From assembly GCA_946562005.1 (NCBI GenBank), contig CAMNVD010000004.1, positions 1-29,044 of the forward strand: 29,044 bases of DNA, read 5' to 3'. Each line of letters opens with the position of its first letter. Position 1 is the stretch's first letter. The notes beneath the pieces are model-generated. The model had not been told where the DNA came from and made no database searches. It saw nothing but the letters and a program-made list of their open reading frames with translations. The DNA is from an uncultured Clostridia bacterium (GTDB taxonomy: Bacteria > Bacillota > Dehalobacteriia > UBA4068 > JAAVYR01). Made by a program: the position numbers and the translations under genes. Positions 6,646 to 15,769 of this stretch are shown here, piece after piece.

Positions 6646-9141
6646 TTATTGCAATGGCAATTCTTCTTGATTGAGTGGCGCTCCGGTTTCGTCATCCGTA
6701 CCGGTAGGGTCATCTTTACCGCCGATGACTTTTGCCATGTCGATGACAGCATCCCCTTCACCTAAGCGGATGAGAGTTACCCCATGGGCGTATCTACCTT
6801 GTTGAGAGATATCGTCCACATTGATGCGGATGATAATGCCCTCTCTGGACATAATCATCATTTCATCGCCAGGACGCACCACTTCGATAGCTGCAAGTTT
6901 TCCCGTCTTTTCATTGCAGCGGAGGGCAAATACCCCTTTGCCGCCCCGGCCGGTCTGTCTGAAATCTTTAATTGGCGTCCGTTTGCCATAGCCCCGTTCA
7001 GAAACGACTAACAGTTCTCCGCCTTCTTGAACGGTATCCATGCTGACAACATAGTCGTCATCAGCAAGACGGATGCCTCGTACCCCACGAGTCACTCTGC
7101 CCATAGGACGGACGTCTTCTTCAGAGAAGCGAATAGCCGCACCGTCTGCCGTAGAGAGGATGATTTCTTCATCGCCCTTGGTCAGCTTCACCCCGATAAG
7201 ATGGTCACCGTCATCCAGCTTAATCGCCTGGAGACCGTCCCGACGAGAGGAATCATAGTCCGTTAAGAGGCTCTTCTTCACCGTACCTTGGGCTGTCGCC
7301 ATAAAGAGATAATAATCCTCGGTGAACTGTTTTACTGGAATCACTGCCGTCACTTCATCTTCCCCAGTAAGGTTCAGGAGGTTAACTAAGGCAGTCCCTT
7401 TGGCAGTCCGTCCCGCTTCTGGGATTTCATGGACTTTCAGGCGGAAGCATTTGCCCTTGTCCGTAAAGAACATCAGGTAGTTATGGGTAGTGGTGATAAA
7501 CAGCTTATCTACAAAATCTTCCTGCTTGGTAGACATAGCCGTCACCCCTCTGCCGCCCCGCTTCTGCTGACGGTAGGTGCCCACAGGGATACGTTTGATG
7601 TAGCCATTGTTGGTGATGGTAATAACCACATCTTCATCAGCGATTAAGTCTTCTACAGACAAATCACCTTCGTCATAGGTGATAACCGTTCTTCTTTCAT
7701 CGCTAAATTTATCTTTAATAGCAGTGATTTCTTCCTTGACGATAGAAAGCACCAACTGTTCATTACTAAGCACTTCCTGGAGATAAGCAATGGTCTTAAT
7801 GAGCTCTCTATATTCATCTTCCAGCTTTTCCCGTTCCAATCCGGTAAGCGCCCGCAAGCGCATTTCCAGGATTGCCTGAGTTTGCTTTTCAGAAAGACCG
7901 AACCGCGCCATAAGCTTTTCCTTCGCTTCGGCAGTAGAGGCAGCAGAACGAATGGTGGCTACTACTTCGTCGATAAAGTCTAAGGCGATTTTTAACCCTT
8001 CCACGATGTGAGCCCGGGCTTCCGCCTTAGCTAAATCAAAGCGGCTGCGGCGGACAATAACATCCTCCTGGTGTTTGATATAGTGGGTCAAAATCTGCTT
8101 TAGGTTTAATACCCGAGGCACACCATCTACCAGCGCTAACATGATAGCGCCAAAAGTTTCCTGCATCTGGGTATGTTTATAGAGCTGGTTTAAGATAACG
8201 TTGCCGTTGACATCACGTCTCAGCTCGATAACAACCCGCATCCCTTCCCGGTCACTTTCGTCCCGGAGGTCCGTAATACCGTCGATTTTCTTATCCCGCA
8301 CCAATTCTGCAATGCGTTCGATGAGGCGGGCTTTATTTACCTGATAAGGAAGCTCTGTCACGATAATCCGTTGCTTGCCATTGGACATTTGCTCGATGAC
8401 AGAACGAGCCCGCACACGGATAGCGCCCCGGCCCGTTTCATAAGCAGAAGCAATACCGTCCGTGCCTAAGATAATGCCGGCAGTAGGAAAGTCTGGCCCT
8501 TTGATATACTGCCGCAACCCCTTAATATCAATATCTGGGTTATCGATTAAAGCCACTACCCCGTCAATGACTTCCCCTAAATTATGAGGAGGGATATTAG
8601 TAGCCATGCCGACAGCAATCCCAGAGGAACCGTTGACCAATAAATTTGGGAAACGAGCAGGGAGCACCGAAGGCTCCTGGTCGTCACCGTCATAGTTAGG
8701 CATGAAGTCAACAGTGTCTTTATTTAGGTCCGTCATCATTTCCAGGGCGATTTTCTGCATACGGACTTCCGTATAACGCATAGCCGCCGCCGAGTCACCA
8801 TCGACAGAACCAAAGTTCCCGTGGCCATCTACAAGCGGCATTCTCAGAGAGAAATCCTGGGCTAGACGAACGATGGTGTCATACACCGCTGTATCACCGT
8901 GTGGGTGATACTTCCCTAAAACGTCCCCTACCACACGGGCAGATTTTTTATGAGGTTTATCCGGCGTCACCCCTTGCTCATACATAGAGTAGAGCACCCG
9001 ACGGTGAACAGGCTTCAAGCCGTCCCGCACATCAGGGAGCGCACGCCCCACGATAACACTCATGGCATACTCGATATAAGAATCTTTCATTTCCCGTTCT
9101 ACATTGACGGGAACGATTTTGCCATTGATAAATTCTTCCAT
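6646..9141 (-). CDS. gyrA: DNA gyrase subunit A
   Basis: An 831-residue subunit that cuts and rejoins DNA in the A2B2 gyrase that introduces negative supercoils. The catalytic Tyr is about residue 123 in AAMRYTE. The quinolone-determining region reads HPHGDTAVYDTIV, with Thr at the position of E. coli Ser83 and Asp at that of Asp87. The GyrA box QKRGGRG (E. coli QRRGGKG) opens the C-terminal beta-pinwheel and separates it from ParC. It ends in an acidic tail (DDPTGTDDETG). It starts 29 bases after the gyrB stop with a good GGAGG, so gyrB-gyrA form one transcript. dnaA and recF are not adjacent in the window. Confidence 0.98.
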   Translation of the reverse strand: MEEFINGKIVPVNVEREMKDSYIEYAMSVIVGRALPDVRDGLKPVHRRVLYSMYEQGVTPDKPHKKSARVVGDVLGKYHPHGDTAVYDTIVRLAQDFSLRMPLVDGHGNFGSVDGDSAAAMRYTEVRMQKIALEMMTDLNKDTVDFMPNYDGDDQEPSVLPARFPNLLVNGSSGIAVGMATNIPPHNLGEVIDGVVALIDNPDIDIKGLRQYIKGPDFPTAGIILGTDGIASAYETGRGAIRVRARSVIEQMSNGKQRIIVTELPYQVNKARLIERIAELVRDKKIDGITDLRDESDREGMRVVIELRRDVNGNVILNQLYKHTQMQETFGAIMLALVDGVPRVLNLKQILTHYIKHQEDVIVRRSRFDLAKAEARAHIVEGLKIALDFIDEVVATIRSAASTAEAKEKLMARFGLSEKQTQAILEMRLRALTGLEREKLEDEYRELIKTIAYLQEVLSNEQLVLSIVKEEITAIKDKFSDERRTVITYDEGDLSVEDLIADEDVVITITNNGYIKRIPVGTYRQQKRGGRGVTAMSTKQEDFVDKLFITTTHNYLMFFTDKGKCFRLKVHEIPEAGRTAKGTALVNLLNLTGEDEVTAVIPVKQFTEDYYLFMATAQGTVKKSLLTDYDSSRRDGLQAIKLDDGDHLIGVKLTKGDEEIILSTADGAAIRFSEEDVRPMGRVTRGVRGIRLADDDYVVSMDTVQEGGELLVVSERGYGKRTPIKDFRQTGRGGKGVFALRCNEKTGKLAAIEVVRPGDEMMIMSREGIIIRINVDDISQQGRYAHGVTLIRLGEGDAVIDMAKVIGGKDDPTGTDDETGAPLNQEELPLQ

Positions 9142-9170
9142 TTATATGTTCCTCCTATGAGACGAAGCGT

Positions 9171-11105
9171 TTAAATATCCAAGAATCTGGCATAAGTAGC
9201 ATTTTCTTCAATAAATGCCCGTCTTGGTTCCACCTTGTCCCCCATGAGCAGGGTGAAGATTTCATCTGCGGCGATGGCGTCTTCTACCGTTGCCTGGAGG
9301 AGCGTTCTGGTTTCCGGGTTCATGGTAGTTTCCCACAGCTGTTCTGGGTTCATTTCACCAAGACCTTTATACCGCTGCACATCGTATTTTTCCCGGTCTT
9401 TCCCCTGGAAAAATTCTTCCAAGTCTTCCTCTTTATAGCAATAGTGCTCCTCTTTGCCGCCTTTGAGTTTGGCCTTAAAGAGCGGCGGTTGGGCGATGTA
9501 AACATACCCGGCGTCAATCAGAGGCCGCATATAGCGGAAGAAGAAAGTCAGGAGCAGGGTGCGGATATGCGCCCCGTCCACGTCGGCATCGGTCATGATA
9601 ATCAACTTGTGATAACGAGCTTTAGAAATATCAAATTCCCCAGAAATACCCGTCCCCATAGCTGTAATCATATTGCGGATTTCATCACTGTTGAGGATTT
9701 TATCCAGCCGAGCTTTTTCTACGTTTAAGATTTTCCCTCTTAATGGCAGGATAGCCTGGGTCCTTCTATCTCTGCCTTGTTTTGCAGAGCCGCCTGCGGA
9801 GTCCCCTTCGACTAGATATAACTCGCAAAAAGCAGGGTCCTTCACAGAGCAATCAGCTAGTTTCCCAGGTAAACTGCTTTTTTCTAAGGCATTTTGTCTG
9901 CGAGTCAAATCCCGCGCCTTCCGGGCCGCTTCTCTTGCCCTTGCCGCTTGGACTGCCTTTTCGATGACAGACTTGGTTTGGGTAGGATTTTCTTCGAAAT
10001 AAGTGCCCAGCTGCTCGGTGACCGCACCGTCTACGATGCCACGAACTTCACTATTACCCAGTTTTGTTTTGGTTTGCCCTTCAAATTGGGGTTCTAATAC
10101 TTTAACGCTAACAACAGCAGTAATGCCTTCTCTCACGTCTTCCCCGCTTAAGTTAGCATTGCTGTCTTTTAAGATGTTTAACCGTCTAGCATAATCGTTA
10201 ATCACCCGGGTAAGAGCTGTTTTAAAGCCTACTTCATGAGTACCGCCTTCCTGGGTATGAATGTTATTAACATAAGAGAAAATATTTTCACTATAGCCGT
10301 CAGTATATTGGAGGGCTACTTCATATTGAACGCTGTCCTTTTCCCCGGCAAAATACACAACAGGGTGAAGGGCGTCTTTACTTTTGTTGAGATATTCTAC
10401 AAAGTCCCGGATACCACCGTCGAAACAGAAAAGCTGTTCCCAGTCTTCCCGTTCGTCTCGGAGGAAGATTTCTACCCCTTTGTTTAAGAAAGCAAGCTCC
10501 CTTAACCGCTGCAAGAGAGATTCTTTATGGAAGATGGTCCCTTCTTGGAAGATTTCATCATCCGCACGGAACCGTACCGTGGTCCCAGAGGTCGTTACAG
10601 CTTCTCCCTTTACCAGTTCGCTAGTAGGCTTGCCTCGTTCATAGCTTTGGGTATAGCGATAACCGTCTTTGTCTATCTGCACGGTGAGCCAAGCAGAGAG
10701 CGCATTTACCACACTGAGGCCTACCCCGTGGAGCCCACCGGATACCTTATAGCCCCCGCCGCCAAATTTCCCGCCAGCATGAAGCATGGTAAGAGCTGCC
10801 TCTGCTGCCGATTTCCCCGTTTTGGGGTGGATATCTACCGGAATCCCCCGCCCGTTATCCGAGACAGAGATACTTTCATCAGTATGGATGACAATATCAA
10901 TGTGATTGCAATATCCAGCAAGGGCTTCGTCGATGCTGTTATCAACGATTTCATAGACCAAATGGTGCAGCCCCCGACTGCTGGTAGTCCCAATATACAT
11001 CCCTGGGCGTTTTCGTACCGCTTCTAGACCCTCTAAAATCTGGATTTGACTAGCGCCGTATTCTCCGTCTTGTTCAGAGATATTTTGGTTTTTATCTTCC
11101 GCCAT
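9171..11105 (-). CDS. gyrB: DNA gyrase subunit B
   Basis: A 644-residue ATPase subunit of gyrase. The GHKL ATP site shows EIVDNSIDEALAGY, DNGRGIPVDIHPKTGKSA and the lid GGKFGGGGYKVSGGLHGVG. The Toprim domain shows EGDSAGGSAKQGRDR, then PLRGKILNVEKA and the metal-binding DADVDGAHIRTLLL. The C terminus ends YARFLDI, usual for bacterial GyrB, and the length of about 640 is the short form typical of Firmicutes. ATG11105 has AAAGGAGTG upstream. First gene of gyrBA, with a promoter about 280 bases upstream, leaving a long structured leader. Confidence 0.98.
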   Translation of the reverse strand: MAEDKNQNISEQDGEYGASQIQILEGLEAVRKRPGMYIGTTSSRGLHHLVYEIVDNSIDEALAGYCNHIDIVIHTDESISVSDNGRGIPVDIHPKTGKSAAEAALTMLHAGGKFGGGGYKVSGGLHGVGLSVVNALSAWLTVQIDKDGYRYTQSYERGKPTSELVKGEAVTTSGTTVRFRADDEIFQEGTIFHKESLLQRLRELAFLNKGVEIFLRDEREDWEQLFCFDGGIRDFVEYLNKSKDALHPVVYFAGEKDSVQYEVALQYTDGYSENIFSYVNNIHTQEGGTHEVGFKTALTRVINDYARRLNILKDSNANLSGEDVREGITAVVSVKVLEPQFEGQTKTKLGNSEVRGIVDGAVTEQLGTYFEENPTQTKSVIEKAVQAARAREAARKARDLTRRQNALEKSSLPGKLADCSVKDPAFCELYLVEGDSAGGSAKQGRDRRTQAILPLRGKILNVEKARLDKILNSDEIRNMITAMGTGISGEFDISKARYHKLIIMTDADVDGAHIRTLLLTFFFRYMRPLIDAGYVYIAQPPLFKAKLKGGKEEHYCYKEEDLEEFFQGKDREKYDVQRYKGLGEMNPEQLWETTMNPETRTLLQATVEDAIAADEIFTLLMGDKVEPRRAFIEENATYARFLDI

Positions 11106-11207
11106 TCTGTTGCTTCACTCCTTTATCTATATTTACCTGCATCCTTCGCCAAAACGCCATGGTCACCCTAGACATAAATGTAATTTACCTCTGCGTACGT
11201 AAGCAAA

Positions 11208-11252
11208 ACTAACTACTTTTTAAGCAAAGCGTCAGCGCTGGAAGTAGTTAGT
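11208..11252 (-). repeat. 11-bp inverted repeat in the gyrB leader
   Basis: ACTAACTACTT (11208-11218) and AAGTAGTTAGT (11242-11252) are perfect inverse copies, enclosing a 23-base loop. On the minus strand the second arm runs into TTTTGC, a weak terminator-like tail. It may be an attenuator or only a DNA palindrome. Confidence 0.55.
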
Positions 11253-11279
11253 CGTCTCTCTTAGTACATAGCACAGCAA

Positions 11280-11307
11280 GTCATTCTGAGCGTTAGCGAA
11301 GAATCCC
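11280..11307. repeat. Half copy of dispersed intergenic repeat
   Basis: GTCATTCTGAGCGTTAGCGA followed by AGAATCCC: the clearest single-arm copy of the core in the window, within the gyrB leader. Confidence 0.7.
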
Positions 11308-11387
11308 AAAGACTGTATCAATCTTAGTTAAAATTCATCATTCTCCCACCTTAGGATAAGGATGGAAATTTATCCTAGACAATCTAA

Positions 11388-11416
11388 ATTATACCATAAC
11401 CTTCACAGTATCACAA
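11388..11416 (-). promoter_or_regulatory. Promoter of gyrB-gyrA
   Basis: Reading the minus strand: -35 TTGTGA (11416-11411), 17-base spacer ending TGG, -10 TATAAT (11393-11388). Predicted start near 11381 is followed at once by the 8-bp hairpin 11377-11352. Confidence 0.75.
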
Positions 11417-11422
11417 GCAAAA

Positions 11423-12430
11423 TTAAGCAGAAAAAATCGTCTTCATCTGCTGGTAGACCTCTTGATGGCAAGGAGTAGATACCCCCAGCCGTTGGCCCCA
11501 TCTTATCAAATAGCCATTGATATAATCAATCTCTGTTTGCCGACCATAGGTAATATCCTGATACATGGAGGAGTAGTTTTCAGCCGTTGCCCCAATAGTT
11601 TCTGCCAAAGCCCGCTCCACTGCATCAGCAGATAAAAAAGCAGAGTTATCCAGCACCGCCTTGCCATAAGCAAATCCCACCGCAAGCCCCTCTTGTAACA
11701 ACTTATGTTTGACCAACCGCTGTGCTTCGGTAAGCTGTGCGTCTGCCAGCCCACCGTTGGCTACCCGCCAAAGGGAAGAGAGAGGGTTTATCACACCATT
11801 GACCAATAACTTCTGCCACATGGCCACTGGGAAATCCTGTCGATAGCTACACCCCTCAACAACGGATAAAATATCCCGTAGCCGCTCCCTTGCCAACCCA
11901 TCAGGAAGATAATCTCCACAAGCCGGCGGTAAGCTTCCCCAGTAAATAGGCCCGGCACCCCGCAAATAGACTTCACCAGGATTTTTTAAATAAGCGCCCT
12001 GAAAAGAAACAGCAAAAAACACCTGTCCCAGCTTGGCGATAGCGTTTTTTGCATCCGCTCGGTCTTGCCATGCAGCAATAAGGCCCTCCCCACCAAAGCC
12101 TGCACCATTTGCCAGGCATAATACAGGAGTCCCCGCTAGCAGTAGCGGCAATAAGACGCCAAGAACGTCGTCCACCTGATACGCCTTAACAGCCAGGATA
12201 ACCGCCCCTATTTCCGCTAACGGCAAATCAGAAATATCCTGTGCCATTCTTATCTGCACCCGCTCCGGCGGAGGCTTTTGGCCATGAAATAATAGATAGC
12301 CTCTTTCTTTACAAATGCTATAGCGGGCAAAGTCTCTTTCCACCACCCACAAATTATGCACGCCGGTAAGCCCTAAGAGCGACGCCCAAAGAGAGCCCAT
12401 AGCGCCGCCGCCAATGACAGCAATTTGCAT
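11423..12430 (-). CDS. panE: 2-dehydropantoate 2-reductase (ketopantoate reductase)
   Basis: A 335-residue NADPH-dependent enzyme that reduces ketopantoate to pantoate in coenzyme A synthesis. The Rossmann start MQIAVIGGGAMGSLWASLL binds NADPH. AVKAYQ (about residue 80) and WQKLLVNGVINPLSSL (about 205) are the family motifs; the latter holds Asn and Lys residues near the active site. ATG12430 has AAGGAGG about ten bases upstream; a frame to 12499 would only add residues with no ribosome site. panB lies 203 bases upstream on the same strand, so the first two pantoate steps sit together. panC and panD are not in the window. Other members of the ApbA/PanE family act on other 2-oxo acids, but the panB neighbour supports this role. 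Confidence 0.92.
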   Translation of the reverse strand: MQIAVIGGGAMGSLWASLLGLTGVHNLWVVERDFARYSICKERGYLLFHGQKPPPERVQIRMAQDISDLPLAEIGAVILAVKAYQVDDVLGVLLPLLLAGTPVLCLANGAGFGGEGLIAAWQDRADAKNAIAKLGQVFFAVSFQGAYLKNPGEVYLRGAGPIYWGSLPPACGDYLPDGLARERLRDILSVVEGCSYRQDFPVAMWQKLLVNGVINPLSSLWRVANGGLADAQLTEAQRLVKHKLLQEGLAVGFAYGKAVLDNSAFLSADAVERALAETIGATAENYSSMYQDITYGRQTEIDYINGYLIRWGQRLGVSTPCHQEVYQQMKTIFSA

Positions 12431-12538
12431 CGCCCTGCCGCCTCCTTTTTGTCTATTTTCAATGTAAATATAAGGAGAGGTCGCCCTCTCCTTAATCAAA
12501 CTTAATTTATGCTACCAGATTGTCATCCTAACTATCTT

Positions 12539-12590
12539 GTCATTTTGAGCGTAGCCGCAGAACCTTTTAAGATTCTTCACTTTGTTCAGG
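12539..12590. repeat. Two-armed dispersed intergenic repeat
   Basis: GTCATTTTGAGCGTAGCCGC ... AACCTT is followed by AAGATTCTTCACTTTGTTCA, an imperfect inverted pair of the core. It sits between panB and panE. Confidence 0.7.
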
Positions 12591-12633
12591 CAAACAACCG
12601 GCAATAAGACTGCCTGTGCTATTTTTTGCCTGT

Positions 12634-13470
12634 TTAATAAATCTTTTTTAACTCTTCCGCATCCATGGCGAAGCTATGGGCATCATCTGGGAAGCTGCCA
12701 TTTTTCACATCAGCGACAAATTCATTAAATGCCTGTAAGATAGTATCACCCAAGTTAGCATACTTTTTCACGAAAACCTGATTAAAGCCGCTGTCAAAAC
12801 CCAGCATATCATGGAGCACCAGAACTTGTCCGTCACATTCAGCGCCAGCACCAATGCCGATAGTGGGCACGTCTAATTTCTCTGTAACCATAGCTGCTAC
12901 TTCTTTGGTAACACATTCTAAGAGCACACAAAAAGCGCCTGCCTCTTCTAAGGTCTGAGCCGCCTCTACCAGACCATAGGCCGCTTCTTCATTACGCCCC
13001 TGGATTTTATACCCGCCCAGCTTAGAGACGGTCTGCGGAGTAAGACCGATATGCGCCATTACAGGAATACCCATCTTCACCATAGCTTGTACGGTCAGTG
13101 CAATTTCTTCACCGCCTTCGATTTTCACCCCATGTGCGCCGCCTTCCTTCATAAGACGGATAGCGCTTTCGATGGCCTGCTCTTTACCGCATTGATAAGA
13201 GCCAAAGGGCATATCTGCGATAACCAAAGTATTTTTTACCGCACGAGCCACCGGACGAGTATGATGAATCATATCTTCTAATGTCACCGGCACAGTAGTA
13301 TCATAGCCCAGCATCACATTGCCGAGGGAATCCCCGACTAAGATAATATCTGCGTCGCTTGCTTCAGCGATTTTTGCAAAGGCATAGTCATAGGCTGTTA
13401 CCATGACGATTTTTTCACCTTTTTCTTTTTTCAGTTGCAAGCCAGGGATTGTCACCTTTTTCTTTGCCAT
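12634..13470 (-). CDS. panB: 3-methyl-2-oxobutanoate hydroxymethyltransferase (ketopantoate synthase)
   Basis: A 278-residue TIM-barrel enzyme that transfers a hydroxymethyl group from methylene-tetrahydrofolate to 2-oxoisovalerate to make ketopantoate. Conserved stretches seen: MVTAYDYAFAKIAEASD, the metal-binding ILVGDSLGNVMLGYDTT, VKIEGG, AHIGLTPQ and PTIGIGAGAECDGQVLVLHDMLG. ATG13470 gives the usual length; AAGGAGG lies 11 bases upstream, and the frame can run to 13506 without support. Followed by panE, whose product uses the PanB product. Confidence 0.97.
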   Translation of the reverse strand: MAKKKVTIPGLQLKKEKGEKIVMVTAYDYAFAKIAEASDADIILVGDSLGNVMLGYDTTVPVTLEDMIHHTRPVARAVKNTLVIADMPFGSYQCGKEQAIESAIRLMKEGGAHGVKIEGGEEIALTVQAMVKMGIPVMAHIGLTPQTVSKLGGYKIQGRNEEAAYGLVEAAQTLEEAGAFCVLLECVTKEVAAMVTEKLDVPTIGIGAGAECDGQVLVLHDMLGFDSGFNQVFVKKYANLGDTILQAFNEFVADVKNGSFPDDAHSFAMDAEELKKIY

Positions 13471-13827
13471 TTTCCACGAAACCTCCTTAAAACCGCTACT
13501 CTTCATTCTTTATTCTTTATTCTTCATTAAATATACCTTATTATCCACTGTCATTCTTTTAACCTCTTCGACTACCCTTTCGTACTGCGTGGACCAGCCT
13601 GTCATGCTCAGATTTTATTTTTATATTGTTGTCATTTTACCACAATTTTCCGAAAATAACCAGCGTCCTGTCAATAAATCCTAAAATTCCCTACTAAAAG
13701 CAAGAAGAATTTAAATTAAATTGAAACCAAATAAAGCCTGTGTTAGAATAAAGGTTAATCATACATCATGGATTATAAAAAAAATCCAAATATTGGATTA
13801 TGATAGATAAAAGGAGCATTGTTAATC
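13471..13827. other. Intergenic region between divergent panB and the AI-2E permease
   Basis: Near panB there is a short tandem run of ATTCTTT units (about 13503-13528) and then a weak, degraded repeat fragment containing GTCATTC and GTCATGCTCAG. A minus-strand TAAAAT with a TGG extension (around 13630-13640) may be the panB -10, but no good -35 is seen. The permease side has a clear promoter and a small inverted repeat. Confidence 0.5.
13721..13749 (+). promoter_or_regulatory. Promoter of the AI-2E permease operon
   Basis: -35 TTGAAA (13721-13726), 17-base spacer, -10 TAGAAT (13744-13749). A 7-bp inverted repeat AATCCAA/TTGGATT (13783-13799) lies in the leader and could be an operator or hairpin. 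Confidence 0.75.
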
Positions 13828-14997
13828 GTGAAGCAACCATATTTTACCTCAGAAAACAAAAAACACCTGCTGCTGAACGGCCTTTTGGTAGCCTTCGGCA
13901 TTTGTCTTTATTTTTATTTTATCCATATTGAAGAGATGCACGATTTCTGGGCAAAGCTCACCACCATTTTGAGCCCGTTCATTATTGGCGGCATCTTCGC
14001 CTATTTGTTATTCCGTCCTACCATGTGGGCAGAAAAGCTGCTTTTTTCCCTGCCCGGTATGAAGAAAGCGCCAGCTCGGCTGGTGCGGCTCCTCGCTATT
14101 TTGCTGGCAGTGACGTTCTTTGTGATTTTAATCGTTATTCTTATCGCTAACGTACTACCAGAGTTAGTCAATAGCTTAATGACCTTATTTAATGCCTTTC
14201 CGGAATTATTAAGCTCTTTAGAAAGCAATATTTGGACTTGGCTGGACTCCTTAAACGAAAGCCAACAAGAATACCTACAGTCCTTTATTCATTCTGCTTC
14301 TACTTATTTGCAACAGATGGCAGCATATCTTGCTACCCTCATTCCAGAGATTTTTAATTATTCCCGCGCTGCATCTAAAATGCTTTTAAATATTTTCGTA
14401 TCCATGATTATCACTGTGTACCTGCTGCTGGATAAAGAGGCATTCCTGCCAAAGCTGAAGCGGAATATTTTGGCTGTTTTCGGCCCGGAAAGAGCCGGTC
14501 GCATCAATAAAGTAGGCACCCTGACCAATCATATTTTCAGCAATTTCATTGCCGGGAAAATCTTGGACTCCATCATTATCGGCGTGCTGTGTTTTGCGTG
14601 CCTGGCTTTAATGAAGATGCCCTATCACCTGCTTATCAGCGTGATTATTGGCGTCACCAATGTCATTCCCTTCTTTGGTCCCTTCATCGGGGCGGTGCCC
14701 AGCATTTTCCTCATCCTCATGGTAGACCCACCCAAGGCGTTGTTACTGGCTATTTTCATCCTCATTTTGCAGCAAGTAGACGGCAACATTATCGGGCCGA
14801 AGATTTTAGGAGACTCTATTGGCCTGCCTTCTATCTGGATTGTTTTCGCCATCTTAGTGGGCGGCGGTCTATTTGGCTTTATTGGGATGTTAGTAGGCGT
14901 GCCTACCTTTGCAGTGCTTTACACCTTGTTTAATGAATTTGCCGAGAAACGCATCGCCGAACAAAAAAATACCCCCGAAACCACCGCCGAAAAATAG
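13828..14997 (+). CDS. AI-2E family transporter (YdiK/PerM-like membrane protein)
   Basis: A 389-residue integral membrane protein of the AI-2E exporter/PerM family (formerly UPF0118). It has about eight membrane segments: a pair near residues 17-65, one near 90-115, and a cluster in the C-terminal half. A soluble loop (about 120-175) follows the third segment. The family signature lies in the C-terminal half: NVIPFFGPFIGAVPS, LQQVDGNIIGPKILGDSIGLPSIWI and GFIGMLVGVPTFAVL. Members range from autoinducer-2 export to sodium/proton exchange, so substrate is open. I chose GTG13828, 11 bases after AAGGAG; an in-frame TTG at 13819 is too close to that site. It is followed four bases later by an unknown membrane protein, so the two are co-transcribed. 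Confidence 0.88.
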   Translation: MKQPYFTSENKKHLLLNGLLVAFGICLYFYFIHIEEMHDFWAKLTTILSPFIIGGIFAYLLFRPTMWAEKLLFSLPGMKKAPARLVRLLAILLAVTFFVILIVILIANVLPELVNSLMTLFNAFPELLSSLESNIWTWLDSLNESQQEYLQSFIHSASTYLQQMAAYLATLIPEIFNYSRAASKMLLNIFVSMIITVYLLLDKEAFLPKLKRNILAVFGPERAGRINKVGTLTNHIFSNFIAGKILDSIIIGVLCFACLALMKMPYHLLISVIIGVTNVIPFFGPFIGAVPSIFLILMVDPPKALLLAIFILILQQVDGNIIGPKILGDSIGLPSIWIVFAILVGGGLFGFIGMLVGVPTFAVLYTLFNEFAEKRIAEQKNTPETTAEK

Positions 14998-15009
14998 GAG
15001 ATGAAGATG

Positions 15010-15762
15010 ATGGCAGAAACCCCTGCGACAACAACTGCCAAAAAGAAATTAAAAAAGAAGGTATTCCGTCTAGGCCTATCCATGGTAAAACCGCTGCTTC
15101 TCTTTGGCGTGCTACTTCTCATAGCAGACGGCTGTGCGCTAGCCGGATTTATCCATAGCTATGAGGTAGGCGGGATGGCCGCCGCACTGTACGGCTGTCT
15201 GTTCACTGCTCTGACCACAGCACTTTTATTGCTCATATCAGGCGTCATTTATCAGCTTTGTAGTCTCAAGGCCAAGATGGCTCTTCATTTGCTGGAGGAT
15301 ATGAAGGGTCTGCTCCGCAAGACAGAACAAACCCTCCACCACCATATACAAGCAAAACAGGAAAAAGATTTCCGCCACACAGTCCGCCTTGCCCTAGAAA
15401 ATATGCAAACAGATACCGAGGAGCAAAAGAAAATTTTACAGCAACTGCGGGCAGACAGCGCTTCTTTAGATAGCACAGCAGCAGAACCATCTCCAAAAGA
15501 ACAAGTAAATCGGCTGGAGAGGTTGTCAAATTTCTTAAATCAAAGCGTCGATACCTTCGTCTATTTACAGCAGATATACCAAGAGCTCCAGCAATTAGGC
15601 CTCATCCCCAAGAGAAACAGCACCCCAGAAAAGGCCGAACCAAACAATAACAAGAACAATCATGATAATGATAACGACAAAGATGATATCGTTCTGCAAG
15701 AAATCCTAACCGAAATCAACCGCTTGCAAGAACAACTAGAAACCATCCATTTATCAAAATAG
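15010..15762 (+). CDS. Hypothetical two-TM coiled-coil protein
   Basis: A 250-residue protein I do not recognise. After a lysine-rich start (AKKKLKKKVFRLG) come two hydrophobic segments at about 24-48 and 55-80. A long charged helical region with heptad-like pattern follows (residues about 84-195). Then comes a low-complexity Asn/Asp stretch (NNNKNNHDNDNDKDD) and a last helix of coiled-coil type (EILTEINRLQEQLETI). The likely topology is a membrane hairpin with a large cytoplasmic helical tail. The GGAG that overlaps the permease stop sits zero, six and nine bases before three ATGs at 15001, 15007 and 15010; 15010 or 15007 fit best. Tight coupling to the AI-2E permease suggests a shared role. 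Confidence 0.75.
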   Translation: MAETPATTTAKKKLKKKVFRLGLSMVKPLLLFGVLLLIADGCALAGFIHSYEVGGMAAALYGCLFTALTTALLLLISGVIYQLCSLKAKMALHLLEDMKGLLRKTEQTLHHHIQAKQEKDFRHTVRLALENMQTDTEEQKKILQQLRADSASLDSTAAEPSPKEQVNRLERLSNFLNQSVDTFVYLQQIYQELQQLGLIPKRNSTPEKAEPNNNKNNHDNDNDKDDIVLQEILTEINRLQEQLETIHLSK

Positions 15763-15769
15763 CATAAAC

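Larger units (their letters stand above)
11106..11422. other. Intergenic region: long gyrB leader
   Basis: The gap contains the gyrB promoter (11388-11416), a perfect 8-bp inverted repeat TAGGATAA/TTATCCTA (11352-11359/11370-11377), a half copy of the dispersed repeat (11280-11307) and an 11-bp perfect inverted repeat (11208-11218/11242-11252). No coding region is supported. Confidence 0.65.
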
